DNA from: Vibrio vulnificus NBRC 15645 = ATCC 27562
GTDB taxonomy: Bacteria; Pseudomonadota; Gammaproteobacteria; Enterobacterales; Vibrionaceae
Assembly: GCF_002224265.1 (NCBI RefSeq)
Contig: NZ_CP012881.1
Coordinates: 2,914,001-2,978,000, forward strand
Direction: 5' to 3'
DNA: 64,000 nt
Under the pieces are notes generated by a model that was not told the DNA's origin, ran no database searches, and worked only from the letters and a program-made list of their open reading frames with translations. Each line of letters starts with the position of its first letter. The stretch's first letter is position 1. Below, in pieces: positions 51,303-59,996 of this stretch. Both the position numbers and the translations under genes were made by a program.

Positions 51303-51593
51303 ATGGGGCATAAATTACCTCCAGAACAGCTAGAATTATATAAAAGAATTGATGAGATTCTTTATTACAAGTGGGACCCAATCGGAGTATCAGATAGTGG
51401 TTGGGCACGAGATGAATACCAGTCTTATTTACCGCAACTATTTAGCTTGGTGATGAAAAGTCAATCACCACAAGAAATCTGCAAGTATCTAACAGAGTCA
51501 ACTCAGTATATGGGTCTACAACTATCGAGGGATCATGATTTAGCTATTGCTAAGTTAATCCTTGAAGTTAAGGATTCGTTAGATATTGAGTGA
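51303..51593 (+). CDS. Conserved small protein, DUF1871-like (cassette 67)
   Basis: 96 residues, acidic and helical. EQLELYKRIDEILYYKWDPIG and ARDEYQSYLPQLFSLVMKS are reminiscent of a widespread small family (DUF1871-like) of unknown function; the assignment is from memory of the DEILYYKWDPIG and DEYxSYLPQ pattern. Weak ribosome site (AAAAGAA). A 54-base leader precedes it. Confidence 0.6.
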   Translation: MGHKLPPEQLELYKRIDEILYYKWDPIGVSDSGWARDEYQSYLPQLFSLVMKSQSPQEICKYLTESTQYMGLQLSRDHDLAIAKLILEVKDSLDIE

Positions 51594-51613
51594 ATCCAGC
51601 GTATCTAAACTCA

Positions 51614-51735
51614 TAACAAGCAATTTAAGAGGGATTCCCAACGCTTGGCATTTTTGCTTCTACTTCAAATTTAGTGTTTATGGCACAATGCGTTAGGTTG
51701 GGTGGTAGCGTTGCTCACCCCTTAATTGGGCGTTA
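51614..51735 (+). repeat. attC of cassette 67 (class 2)
   Basis: End match of 10 bases, AACTCATAAC. Confidence 0.95.
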
Positions 51736-51752
51736 GGCTTATCTGGAGGAAT

Positions 51753-52550
51753 ATGAAACAACACGGATTATTGTACCAAGGCAAGTACAAATATAAATAT
51801 GTCTCTTATGGCGACGGTGCAAAAGCAATATTAGAACAGTCAACTATAAAATTTACCGATCCACTCGAATTTAACGATCCATTTGACTGCTATCCATCGT
51901 ACGATGAAGAAAAAATAATTGAAGTGCATAGGAGTCTATTTAAAAACTTATGCGTTCAATCTGGTGTTTCTCCTGCTAAGAGAATGATGAAATGGAAAGA
52001 AGTCGAAGCAAAATTTAGGGTTGATGAAATAGATAGTTCCATTCAGAGGACATTACAAAAACAAGTTGGAATATGCTCATTGACAACTAAAGCATGTAAC
52101 CTGCTGATGTGGGCGCATTATGCTAAGAATCATACTGGTCTTGTATTTGAATTTAGCAATACAATTCCCAAAGATATGCAAGAACAATCAAAATATTTGT
52201 GCGCAATGCATGTTGATTATATGGAGTGTAAACCTGTAATTGATATGCTCGATGCAAACTATGTGCATAGTTTTCTTGTTAAAGGACAAGATTGGCAGTA
52301 CGAAGATGAGATTCGCTGTTTGAACCTAGATGGTGCTGGTATTTATAAGTATCTCCCGGAGCTTCTCGAGTCTGTAATCTTGGGTGCAAAGATTTCTGAA
52401 AAGGACGAAAAAGAAATAAAACTTATTATTTCTAGACTTAACAAAGTTAGAAAAAAGCCAATAGCGTTATATAAGGCTAGGCTAATTAAGGATAAATTTA
52501 AATTATATATACCTCAACATCCAGTATATGGTGACATGAATTGGACATAA
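51753..52550 (+). CDS. DUF2971-family protein (cassette 68)
   Basis: 265 residues with the family landmarks: KYVSYGDGAKAILEQSTIKF, the strongly conserved LEFNDPFDCYP, VGICSLTTKACNLLMWAHYAKNHTGLVFEF and DWQYEDEIRCL. DUF2971 proteins are widespread, often in defence islands and on mobile DNA; their biochemical role is not established. TGGAGGA precedes the ATG at 51753; the longer frame begins inside the attC. Length is normal, no truncation. Confidence 0.85.
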   Translation: MKQHGLLYQGKYKYKYVSYGDGAKAILEQSTIKFTDPLEFNDPFDCYPSYDEEKIIEVHRSLFKNLCVQSGVSPAKRMMKWKEVEAKFRVDEIDSSIQRTLQKQVGICSLTTKACNLLMWAHYAKNHTGLVFEFSNTIPKDMQEQSKYLCAMHVDYMECKPVIDMLDANYVHSFLVKGQDWQYEDEIRCLNLDGAGIYKYLPELLESVILGAKISEKDEKEIKLIISRLNKVRKKPIALYKARLIKDKFKLYIPQHPVYGDMNWT

Positions 52551-52553
52551 GCC

Positions 52554-52673
52554 TAACAAACGCTTCAAGAGGGACAGCCAACGCGCGGCATTTTTACTAT
52601 GCGTTGGTTTTTGTGATTATGGTGTTATGCGGAAAGTCAGTAGTAGCGTTGGCTGCCCCTTAAGCGGGCGTTA
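52554..52673 (+). repeat. attC of cassette 68 (class 6)
   Basis: End match of 11 bases, ATAAGCCTAAC. Confidence 0.95.
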
Positions 52674-53023
52674 TGCTTAATCACCTAAAATCAGTGGGTT
52701 ATGGTTTTTCTTTGTTCCCTCGGCTTTTCAGTTTTGTGTTTGTCGGCAAGTTGGATTTTTTGAGCGCTGTTTTTCGGACACTTATTCTTTGGCGCTGGAA
52801 ATTCAGAGAGTTGCCTCATTCAATTTTCGGGTAAGCGAGAGATTAGGCTGGTTGGCTCAATCAGCAATTTGATCTTAGGTTTTTGAGTTTCAGCAGCCAA
52901 ATTTCAAAGTCTGATTTTCAAAATCATGAGTTATTTCGGTTTTCTACATTTTGGTTTTTGTTTGTAAATCAAAGTCGAGTTAATCTTGTTTTTAGTAAAA
53001 CGTAAGCCATTTAAGTTTAAGCA
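52671..53023. other. ORF-less cassette 69 (type B body)
   Basis: 353 bases; GAGAGATTAGGCTGGTTGG replaces the common CGCGAGGTTAGGGCGGTTGG. No gene seen. Confidence 0.8.
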
Positions 53024-53143
53024 TAACAAGGCGTTTAAGTGGGATTCATGCCGCGTGGCATTTTTGGTTTGCGGTGCGTTTTGTGCTGAAAGTGGTCTTC
53101 GGGAAGTTGATTTATGCGGCACTCACCCCTTAACGCAGCGTTA
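53024..53143 (+). repeat. attC of cassette 69 (class 1)
   Basis: End match of 11 bases, TTAAGCATAAC. Right arm has several changes (GTGCGTTTTGTGCTGAAAG). Confidence 0.93.
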
Positions 53144-53471
53144 TGCTTAATCACGTAAACCAGTGGTTTGTGAATTTTTCTTTGTTCCCTCGACTTTTCA
53201 GTTTGGTGTTTTTCGGCAAGTTGACTTTATTGGGCGCTGTTTCTGGACACCTATTCTTTGGCGCTAAAAATTCAGTGAGTTGCCTCAGTTAAGTTCTGTG
53301 CAAGTGCGTGGTTAGGGTGTTTGGTTTACTCTGCAATTTGTTCGTTGGTTTTGTGAGTTCTAATTGCAAAAATCTGTGTGATTTCTGGTTTTTAGGTTTA
53401 AGTTTTTGTGCGTAAATCTAAGTCGAGTTACTCTTGGTTTTGGTAAAATTGTCCGCTTTGGAGCTCAAGCA
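53141..53471. other. ORF-less cassette 70 (diverged type B body)
   Basis: 331 bases. Starts as type B but the second half has diverged (GTGCAAGTGCGTGGTTAGGG, TGATTTCTGGTTTTTAGG). No gene seen. Confidence 0.75.
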
Positions 53472-53591
53472 TAACAAACAATTCAAGCGGATTCCCAACG
53501 CGTGGCATTTTTGGTTTGCGGTGATTTTAGGTGTTTAAGGTGGTGTGCGGCAGGTTGGTTTGTGCGTTGCTCACCACTTAATTGGGCGTTA
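53472..53591 (+). repeat. attC of cassette 70 (class 7 variant)
   Basis: End match of 9 bases, AAGCATAAC. Left arm CAAGCGGATTCCCAACGCG. Confidence 0.93.
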
Positions 53592-53624
53592 TAAGTATTG
53601 GTCTTAGACTTCAAGGATAAATGA

Positions 53625-54029
53625 GTGAAAAAAGTTCTATTTTTGTTGCCATTGGCATTTAGTTTACATGCAGCAGACAGCGCTAAATATGATGAAAAAA
53701 GACGCCTTTTCTGTGAGTTGACGTCAATGACTCCACTGCTAAGTGATTTGCAAAAAGGGGATATTAGAGATGGTTGGCTTCGAATTCAAAACGATATGTA
53801 TTATTCTATCGAAATTGGTGGTTGGGTCATGATGAGTTATGGTTCAAATGATGGCGTAAATATATCTAACACGAAAAAAAGTCTTTTTATCAAGGATTAT
53901 ATTGGACTTACGAAGTTTGATAAAACGACCGGTAAGGTAACAATGAATTATTCGACAAAAGACATGTCACAAAAATTAGTTTGGTCATGTGATGTAGGTA
54001 TGAACCAACCGAATAACACCGAAATGTAA
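53625..54029 (+). CDS. Secreted or periplasmic unknown protein (cassette 71)
   Basis: 134 residues from a GTG start (AAGGA 7 bases before it). A signal peptide KKVLFLLPLAFSLHAAD, cut after HAA, is followed by a strand-rich domain with two cysteines (LFCELTSM and VWSCDVG) that may pair. An ATG at 53621 is in another frame and soon stops. No family recognised. Confidence 0.7.
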   Translation: MKKVLFLLPLAFSLHAADSAKYDEKRRLFCELTSMTPLLSDLQKGDIRDGWLRIQNDMYYSIEIGGWVMMSYGSNDGVNISNTKKSLFIKDYIGLTKFDKTTGKVTMNYSTKDMSQKLVWSCDVGMNQPNNTEM

Positions 54030-54035
54030 TACTTA

Positions 54036-54155
54036 TAACAAGGCGTTCAAGAGGGATTCATGCCGCGTGGCATTTTTGGTATGCGGTGGTTTTGGTGGTG
54101 AAAGTGGTCTGCGGAAAGTTGGTTTAGGCGGCATTCACCCCTTAACGCGGCGTTA
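54036..54155 (+). repeat. attC of cassette 71 (class 1)
   Basis: End match of 12 bases, AATACTTATAAC. Confidence 0.95.
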
Positions 54156-54505
54156 TGCTTAATCACCTAAAATCAGTGGTTTATGGTTTTTCTTTGTTCC
54201 CTAGGCTTTTCAGTTTTGTGTTTGTCGGCAAGCTGGCTTTTTTGAGCGCTGTTTTTCGGACACTTATTCTTTGGCGCTAGAAATTCAGAGAATTGCCTCA
54301 TTCAATTCTTGGGCAAGCGCGAGGTTAGGGCGGTTGGCTCAATCAGAGATTTGATCTTAGGTTTTTTCGTTTTAGCTGCCAAATTTCAAAGTCTGATTTT
54401 CAAAATCATGAGTCATTTCAGTTTTTTGGTTTTTGGCTTTTGTTTGTGAATCAAAGTCGAGTTAATTTTGTTTTTAGTAAAACGTAAGCCATTGAAGCTT
54501 AAGCA
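54153..54505. other. ORF-less cassette 72 (type B body)
   Basis: 353 bases, very close to the IS-split copy at 61115. No gene seen. Confidence 0.8.
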
Positions 54506-54626
54506 TAACAAGGCGTTTAAGCGGGATTCATGCCGCGTGGCATTTTTGGTTTGCAGTGAGTTTTGGTGGTGAAAGTGGCTTGCGGAAGGTTGGTTTATGC
54601 GGCAATCACCCCTTAACGCAGCGTTA
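54506..54626 (+). repeat. attC of cassette 72 (class 1)
   Basis: End match of 11 bases, TTAAGCATAAC. Confidence 0.95.
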
Positions 54627-54661
54627 GTACGAAACAACTTTTTACGTGTTCAGAGGAAATA

Positions 54662-54955
54662 ATGGTCATCAGGAAGACCCCACTGTGTATTGGAATATGT
54701 TTGTTAGCATTAGTGACTGCGAACTTCTTAATTGGATTATTAAAAGGTTTTAGCAATGGTTCGCGTGCATATATGAATTATGATTCCTTCTATTTCGTAG
54801 GATGCTCATTGCTTCTTGTTATGGGCGTTTCATTGGCAAAATATAGCATCTCGAGAAATGGTCGACTGGGAAGGGCTGGAGAATTCTTTTTCAAATTTTA
54901 CTTGCGCAGTATGCGACGGTTTCGCACTAACAAAGCATTTAAGAGTGATTCCTAA
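54662..54955 (+). CDS. Unknown membrane protein read into its attC (cassette 73)
   Basis: 97 residues; two membrane helices (about 8-28, LCIGICLLALVTANFLIGLL, and 43-60, FYFVGCSLLLVMGVSLA). Arginine-rich tail (RSMRRFRTN). The frame has no stop before the attC: the last nine residues (NKAFKSDS region) and the TAA at 54953 are attC sequence. Either the gene lost its own stop or the protein naturally ends in recombination-site sequence. GAGGAAA precedes the ATG. Confidence 0.62.
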   Translation: MVIRKTPLCIGICLLALVTANFLIGLLKGFSNGSRAYMNYDSFYFVGCSLLLVMGVSLAKYSISRNGRLGRAGEFFFKFYLRSMRRFRTNKAFKSDS

Positions 54956-55049
54956 CGCTTGGCATTTTTCATTCTATCGTTGAGTTCAGTGTTTACGGTG
55001 GTATGGTTGGGTTTCGTGGTAGCGTTACTCACACCTTAATGCGGCGTTA
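54928..55049 (+). repeat. attC of cassette 73 (class 5)
   Basis: End match of 12 out of 13 bases (GTTTCGCACTAAC against GTTAGTACGAAAC), with the central mismatch inside. Overlaps the end of the gene by 28 bases. Confidence 0.94.
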
Positions 55050-55080
55050 TGCCCTTAATAATTTGGAGTCTAATTTAGGA

Positions 55081-55638
55081 ATGTTTAGCAAAATTTATAA
55101 AAATTATCAGATGATTAGTCCTTTGCCGGTATTTTGGTGGTTGGCTGTTGGTTTGATTGCTCAGAAAATTTACCCTCTGACAAAGTTGAATTCTGACAAT
55201 GTTTCAGTAACAACTTTACAGTTTGGTTTGGTATTGGCTTTCATTTTGACTATGTTAGCAATGTTCCTTTCGTTTCTATGGGAGGATAAGTCCAATGATA
55301 GCAAGTTTCTAAACTTCATCTATTCAAGCTCTAGGCAGTTTGCTGACCTTGCAATGGGGGTTGCTGGGTTTTCTTCTGCCTATTTCTTGTTGGACTCAGT
55401 TTACTGGCTTCCAGCCGTATTGATAATTTCATCCCTTGTACTTTCGACGTGCTTAAATCACATATACTTGGTTGTTTTTAACAAGAGCGATGTTGGTACA
55501 TATGGCTGGATAAGCTCGGTTGATAAGAGCAAGGGAAAAGTTTGTAACCCAGTCATTGTCAAAGTGTTTGCGGGACTGCTCGCATTAGGTGCCATGACAA
55601 CAATTATCTTTTTTGTACTTGGCTGGTTAAAGGCATAA
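55081..55638 (+). CDS. Unknown polytopic membrane protein (cassette 74)
   Basis: 185 residues with about five membrane helices: PVFWWLAVGLIAQKIY, LQFGLVLAFILTMLAMFLSFLW, FADLAMGVAGFSSAYFLL, WLPAVLIISSLVLSTCLNHIYLVV and FAGLLALGAMTTIIFFVLGWL. No family recognised. ATG 55081 has only a close AGGA; GGAG 11 bases before may serve. The attC TAA is the stop. Confidence 0.68.
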   Translation: MFSKIYKNYQMISPLPVFWWLAVGLIAQKIYPLTKLNSDNVSVTTLQFGLVLAFILTMLAMFLSFLWEDKSNDSKFLNFIYSSSRQFADLAMGVAGFSSAYFLLDSVYWLPAVLIISSLVLSTCLNHIYLVVFNKSDVGTYGWISSVDKSKGKVCNPVIVKVFAGLLALGAMTTIIFFVLGWLKA

Positions 55639-55757
55639 CAAAGCATTTAAGAGTGATTCCCAACGCTTGGCGATTTCAGTTCAAGGTTGGGTTTCGTGTT
55701 TATGGCGCAATGGTTCAGGTTTGGTGGCAGCGTTGCTCACACCTTAATGCGGCGTTA
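55636..55757 (+). repeat. attC of cassette 74 (class 5)
   Basis: End match of 8 bases, GGCATAAC. Provides the stop codon. Confidence 0.95.
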
Positions 55758-55776
55758 TGAACTACAAGGTTAATCT

Positions 55777-56223
55777 ATGTATATGATCGAAAGAGCGACC
55801 ATAGACGACATTGAAAAGTTAGTGGAGATTCAAGTTTCAGCTTTTGCGAACGATCGCAAACAATGCGGTTCTGGTCCTCCAGGTTTCGATAGCCACGAGT
55901 ATCAAACTCGATGTCTGGAACGTTATTCTTACTTTGTCATTAAAAGTTCAAGTAACGTTGTTGGCGGATTTTACTATTCGCTTTCGGAAGAAAATTTAAG
56001 CCTGATTAGGCTATTTGTAGATCCGAACTTTCAACGTCAAGGTTTTGGGGGGAATGCACTCAATTTCCTGATAAATCAGGTTAGAACTGGTATGTATATT
56101 GAGTTAGAGACACCGACCTTTAGTGTAGAAGCTCAAAGGTTCTATGAAAAGAGTGGCTTTCAAAAGGTACAAAGAATTCAATATCCGTCAGGTAGCTCGT
56201 ATTTGTACAGAAAGTTGTGCTAG
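55777..56223 (+). CDS. GNAT-family acyltransferase (cassette 75)
   Basis: 148 residues. IERATIDDIEKLVEIQVSAF is the typical N-terminal helix pair; LIRLFVDPNFQRQGFGGNALNFL gives the beta-4 strand and the QRQGFG acetyl-CoA loop; EAQRFYEKSGFQKV is the classic ending. Substrate unknown. ATG 55777 or 55783 could start it; AAGG lies before them. Confidence 0.83.
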   Translation: MYMIERATIDDIEKLVEIQVSAFANDRKQCGSGPPGFDSHEYQTRCLERYSYFVIKSSSNVVGGFYYSLSEENLSLIRLFVDPNFQRQGFGGNALNFLINQVRTGMYIELETPTFSVEAQRFYEKSGFQKVQRIQYPSGSSYLYRKLC

Positions 56224-56236
56224 ATAACCACGTTCA

Positions 56237-56357
56237 TAACAAGGCGTTTAAGAGGGATTCATGCCGCGTGGCATTTTTGGTATGCGGTTGGTTTTGGTGG
56301 TGAAAATGGTCTGCGGAAACTTGGTTTATGCGGCATTCACCCCTTAACGCAGCGTTA
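56237..56357 (+). repeat. attC of cassette 75 (class 1)
   Basis: End match of 9 bases, GTTCATAAC. Confidence 0.95.
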
Positions 56358-56391
56358 TGTTGTTCAAGTGCAATTAATTTCATTGGAGTGG

Positions 56392-56421
56392 TTGGCTTTT
56401 TAAACAAAGATCCCATATATA
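56392..56421 (+). promoter_or_regulatory. Candidate promoter inside cassette 76
   Basis: TTGGCT, an 18-base spacer and TATATA, ending 33 bases before the start of a small helix-turn-helix gene. Fair match. Confidence 0.4.
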
Positions 56422-56454
56422 AGTAATGCTTTAGTTGCAAAGAGGATCTAGCAA

Positions 56455-56715
56455 ATGCCAACAGAAAACTACCACAACGTTCGCGCCGCTTATTCGTTTT
56501 TTCGTGAAAATGAAGGAAACCAAATAAAGCTTCAACAAGTAGCCGAAGCAGCTGGCTGGAAAGAAAGTACGGTATCTACCTACTTCAATAAAAAATGGAA
56601 AGACTTAGTTTTATCTCGAGTTAAACCTGGTCTTTACGAAGTTTGTATGTCTAAAGAAATGTCGTTGGAAGACTTTGGAGCTTTACATTCACAAGTTGAC
56701 GAGCATTTGCGTTAA
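56455..56715 (+). CDS. Small helix-turn-helix-like protein (cassette 76)
   Basis: 86 residues. KLQQVAEAAGWKESTVSTYFNKKW (about 25-48) reads as a helix-turn-helix: a first helix, the turn at Gly34, and a recognition helix. The N-terminus AAYSFFRENEGN may be a third helix. It could bind DNA as a small regulator or be the detached N-terminal domain of a larger protein. GAGGA precedes the ATG by 10 bases. It follows one of the better promoter candidates in the array. Confidence 0.65.
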   Translation: MPTENYHNVRAAYSFFRENEGNQIKLQQVAEAAGWKESTVSTYFNKKWKDLVLSRVKPGLYEVCMSKEMSLEDFGALHSQVDEHLR

Positions 56716-56725
56716 ATCAACAACA

Positions 56726-56848
56726 TAACAAAGCATTTAAGAGTGATTCCCAACGCTTGGCAGTTTTGGTGCTAATCGTTGGGTTTTGTGTTTAAGGTGG
56801 TATGTTTTAGCTTCGTGGTGGCGTTGCTCACACCTTAATGCGGCGTTA
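56726..56848 (+). repeat. attC of cassette 76 (class 5)
   Basis: End match of 11 bases, AACAACATAAC. Confidence 0.95.
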
Positions 56849-57197
56849 TGCTTAATCACGTAAAATCAGTGGTTTATGGTTTTTCTTTGTTCCCTTAGCT
56901 TTTCAGTTTTGTGTTTGTCGGCAAGTCGGCTTTTTTGAGCGCTGTTTTTCGGACATCAATTCTTTGGCGCTGGAAATTCAGGTAATTGCCTCAATCGATT
57001 TTCGGGTAAGCGCGAGGTTAGGGCGGTTGGCTCAATCAGCAATTTGATCTTAGGTTTTTGAGTATCAGCAGCTAAATTTCAAAGTCTGATTTTCAAAATC
57101 ATGAGTTTTTTCGGTTTTCTACGTTTTGGTTTTTGTTTGTAAATCAAAGTTGAGTTAATCTTGTTTCCAGAAAACGTAACCCATTGAAGCTTAAGCA
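56846..57197. other. ORF-less cassette 77 (type B body)
   Basis: 352 bases, with TATCAGCAGCTAAATTTCAAAG shared with cassette 69. No gene seen. Confidence 0.8.
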
Positions 57198-57317
57198 TAA
57201 CAAGGCGTTTAAGCGGGATTCATGCCGCGTGGCATTTTTGGTTTGCGGTGATTTTTGTGGTGAAAGTGGTGTGCGGAAACTTGGTTTATGCGGCATTCAC
57301 CCCTTAACGCGGCGTTA
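57198..57317 (+). repeat. attC of cassette 77 (class 1)
   Basis: End match of 11 bases, TTAAGCATAAC. Confidence 0.95.
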
Positions 57318-57351
57318 GCCCAATCCGGTAAAAATGGAGATTTAGAGACGA

Positions 57352-57891
57352 ATGGAAGTCGTATTTGTAAGGCATGGCGTGCCTGACTACTCGTTATCTG
57401 ACGAGCGAAAAATGAGCCAACTTGAAAAAGATTATGCTCCTTTACATCGAGACCACATACATGAATTGCACGCTGTTGCTCAAGAAATTCAACTCGAGAA
57501 AGCAGAAGTGATCATATCTTCACCGTATACAAGAGCTCTTCAAACTGCAGAAATTATAAACCGTAAACTCGGTTTAGAACTCTTTGTTGAACATGACCTA
57601 CGTGAGTGGCGAGCGGACTTGGACGGTGGCTATGTAGATCTTCAAGAAAGAGATCGCCGTTGGCATGAGTATCGCGCTTCACTGAAAAATAATGCAGAGC
57701 CTAATAATGTCCCGTATGAGTCTTGGATAGTACTTAGAAACCGCGCTGAAAATGTGTTATCGCGATACAGGCATTATTCTAAGATAATAGTCGTATCTCA
57801 TTTCAATGTGTTTGAAAGTTTGGCTGGCTACCAAGAGAACGGTATTGGTTGCGGAAGCTATTGTTCGCTAACGTTGTGCAAATTGGGCTAA
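57352..57891 (+). CDS. Histidine phosphatase family protein (cassette 78)
   Basis: 179 residues. The phosphohistidine motif is VRHG (His8), the SSPYTRALQTAEII segment supplies the usual arginine, and the second catalytic histidine is in IVVSHFN. The acid is probably in EWRADLDGG. Likely a cytoplasmic phosphatase or phosphoglycerate-mutase-like enzyme; substrate unknown. The attC TAA is the stop. Weak ribosome site (AGAGA) before ATG 57352. Confidence 0.85.
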   Translation: MEVVFVRHGVPDYSLSDERKMSQLEKDYAPLHRDHIHELHAVAQEIQLEKAEVIISSPYTRALQTAEIINRKLGLELFVEHDLREWRADLDGGYVDLQERDRRWHEYRASLKNNAEPNNVPYESWIVLRNRAENVLSRYRHYSKIIVVSHFNVFESLAGYQENGIGCGSYCSLTLCKLG

Positions 57892-58009
57892 CAAAGCGTT
57901 TAAGAGGGATTTGGCACGCGTGGCATTTTCGATTTGCTTTGGGTTCAGTGATTAAGTCGCTGTGCGGTAACTTTTGTAGTGCGTGCCTGCACCCCTTAAC
58001 GCGGCGTTA
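57889..58009 (+). repeat. attC of cassette 78 (class 4)
   Basis: End match of 11 bases, ATTGGGCTAAC. Provides the stop codon. Confidence 0.95.
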
Positions 58010-58027
58010 TGCATATAAGAGGAAATC

Positions 58028-58765
58028 ATGGCTATTTCGGATAAGAATCGGAAAATTCTTTGGGGTAAATCTGGAAACAAATGTGCAATGTGCAGGCACA
58101 CCTTGGTTTTCGAAAAAACTGATCATGATTCTGAGTCGGTTGTTGGGGAAGAATGCCATATTATTTCTGGCGCAAAAAATGGTCCTAGAAGTGACGTAGA
58201 CTTCCCAAGAGACAAAATAGATGATGTATCAAACTTAATCTTGCTTTGTAGGCTTCATCACAAACAAATAGATGATCAGGTTGAGACATATACCGCAGAG
58301 TTATTGCGAATTATCAAAACGAACCACGAAACGTGGGTAGAAGAAAAATTAAAAGACGCTCCTAGCATTCGAAATGTCAGAGTCGTTCGTGATAAGTCTC
58401 AGATTCCAAGTAAGTTAAATGTTGTCCATACTGGCAAAGAAATGTTTGAAATCATCACTGGTTGCCAAGCATTTTATATGGATTACACAGATAACCTTTC
58501 AGACGATGAACTTGAGCTCGTTGGTAACTTTCTACAGAATGTAAAGGATTGGTCTGAAATCGCGCAAGAATTAGAACCAATTCAAAAAATTAATGCCAGT
58601 AAAGATATCGGCTTGGAGCTAGCAGCTCTTCGTGATTGTAACCTATTCGCTTTTACTGCAGTAGAAATACAGAAAATGGTCGGTGGCATAAGTGGTGAGT
58701 TACCTTTCCCTGTTTTGCACCTGACCGTCAGTAAGGCAAGTGATCCTAATGTAGTTTCGAGTTAG
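58028..58765 (+). CDS. HNH endonuclease-like protein (cassette 79)
   Basis: 245 residues. The first 85 form an HNH domain: CAMC (Cys19, Cys22), EECHIISGAKNGPRSD with His44 as catalytic histidine, NLILLCRLHHKQID with Asn69 and His77/78. The C-terminal 160 residues (starting near NVRVVRDKSQIPSKL) are helical and not recognised; a fused sensor domain is possible. HNH proteins of this size occur in restriction and phage-defence systems. GAGGAAA precedes the ATG. Confidence 0.85.
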   Translation: MAISDKNRKILWGKSGNKCAMCRHTLVFEKTDHDSESVVGEECHIISGAKNGPRSDVDFPRDKIDDVSNLILLCRLHHKQIDDQVETYTAELLRIIKTNHETWVEEKLKDAPSIRNVRVVRDKSQIPSKLNVVHTGKEMFEIITGCQAFYMDYTDNLSDDELELVGNFLQNVKDWSEIAQELEPIQKINASKDIGLELAALRDCNLFAFTAVEIQKMVGGISGELPFPVLHLTVSKASDPNVVSS

Positions 58766-58780
58766 TCGGAAAAATATGCA

Positions 58781-58903
58781 TAACAAGCAATTTAAGAGGG
58801 ATTCACAACGCTCGGCACTTTTGCTTCTACTTCAAATTTAGTGTTTATGGCACAATGCTTTAGGTTTGGGCGGTGGCGTTGTTCACCCCTTAATTGGGCG
58901 TTA
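58781..58903 (+). repeat. attC of cassette 79 (class 2)
   Basis: End match of 11 bases, ATATGCATAAC. Confidence 0.95.
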
Positions 58904-59252
58904 TGTTTAGTCACGTAAAATCAGTTGGTTGCATCTTTTCTTTGCTCCCTTGGCTTGTGAGTTTTGTGTTTGTCGGCAAGTTGGCTTCGTTTGGCGCTGC
59001 TTTCTGGACATCTATTCTTTGGCGCTGGAAATTCAGAGAATTGCCTCAGTCGATTTTCGAGTAAGCGCGAGGTTGGTTCGACTGGCTCAATCAATATTTT
59101 GATCACAGGTTTTTGGGCTTGATTGCCGAAATTCAAAGTCTGTTTTTCAAATCTATGAGTCGTTTCAGTTTTTTAGTTCTTGGCTTTTGTTTGCGAATCA
59201 AAGCTGAGTTAATCTTGGTTTTTGTAAAACGTAAGCCCTTGAAGCTTAAACA
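58901..59252. other. ORF-less cassette 80 (A/B chimera)
   Basis: 352 bases. The first about 45 bases are type A (TTATGTTTAGTCACG, AGTTGGTTGCATCTTTTC), then the body is type B (GGCTTGTGAGTTTTGTG, GCGCGAGGTT, AAACGTAAGC) and the end returns to the type A form CTTAAACA. No gene seen. Confidence 0.8.
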
Positions 59253-59373
59253 TAACAAAGCGTTAAAGAGGGACTTGGCACGCGTGGCATTTTCAGTTTG
59301 CGTTGGGTTTTGTGGTTACGGCACTGTGCGGTAGCTTTTGTATTGCGTGCCTGCGCCCCTTAACGCGGCGTTA
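59253..59373 (+). repeat. attC of cassette 80 (class 4)
   Basis: End match of 10 bases, TAAACATAAC. Confidence 0.95.
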
Positions 59374-59399
59374 TGTACTTTATTGGAATATTGAACTTT

Positions 59400-59996
59400 A
59401 TGGATGATAGCTCAGCGACTTGGCGTCAATACTACGAAAAATCATTGTTACGTCCCCACAATTCGCGCACTGAAATCGCAATTGAGTTGAATCAGTCCGG
59501 ACTGAAAACCGCTGTCGATTGCGGTTGTGGAACGGGAAGTGAGATAGCATATCTAGAGCAGCAAGGTTATCAGGTGCATGGCTTTGATATTAACCCAGAC
59601 TCTGTTGCGATATGTTCTGAAAGGTTTAGTTCAAAACCACTGGTTAAACTTTCAGAGTGTTCATTTGAGTCTTTCAAATATCCTTCTGCTGGTATAGTGA
59701 TAGCAAACTCAAGTTTGTTCTTTGCTGACCCGCTAGAGTTTAAAAATACATGGAGTAAAATTGCCTCTTCTATTGCGGTTGGTGGTGTCTTCGTCGGCGA
59801 TTTTATGGGGCCTAGAGATAGTTGGGCAACGAATTATCGTTTACCTACGGCGCCGTTGAGTAAAAAACAAGTTGAGCTCTTGTTTAAAGAGTTTGAAATA
59901 GTCAGTTTCAATGAGCGTGATGAGCCTGGTGCAACAAGGATTGGATATCCTAAGCATTGGCATATTTTTTCAGTGATTGCCGTAAAACGTACATAA
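59400..59996 (+). CDS. Class I SAM-dependent methyltransferase (cassette 81)
   Basis: 198 residues. Motif I AVDCGCGTGSEIAYL (38-52) binds S-adenosylmethionine, GFDINPDS holds the acidic residue that contacts the ribose, and IVIANSSLFFADP is motif IV. Substrate unknown; the layout resembles small-molecule (TehB-like) methyltransferases. The ATG at 59400 is preferred; the one at 59373 is formed by the junction and is also in frame. No strong ribosome site. The attC TAA is the stop. Confidence 0.85.
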   Translation: MDDSSATWRQYYEKSLLRPHNSRTEIAIELNQSGLKTAVDCGCGTGSEIAYLEQQGYQVHGFDINPDSVAICSERFSSKPLVKLSECSFESFKYPSAGIVIANSSLFFADPLEFKNTWSKIASSIAVGGVFVGDFMGPRDSWATNYRLPTAPLSKKQVELLFKEFEIVSFNERDEPGATRIGYPKHWHIFSVIAVKRT

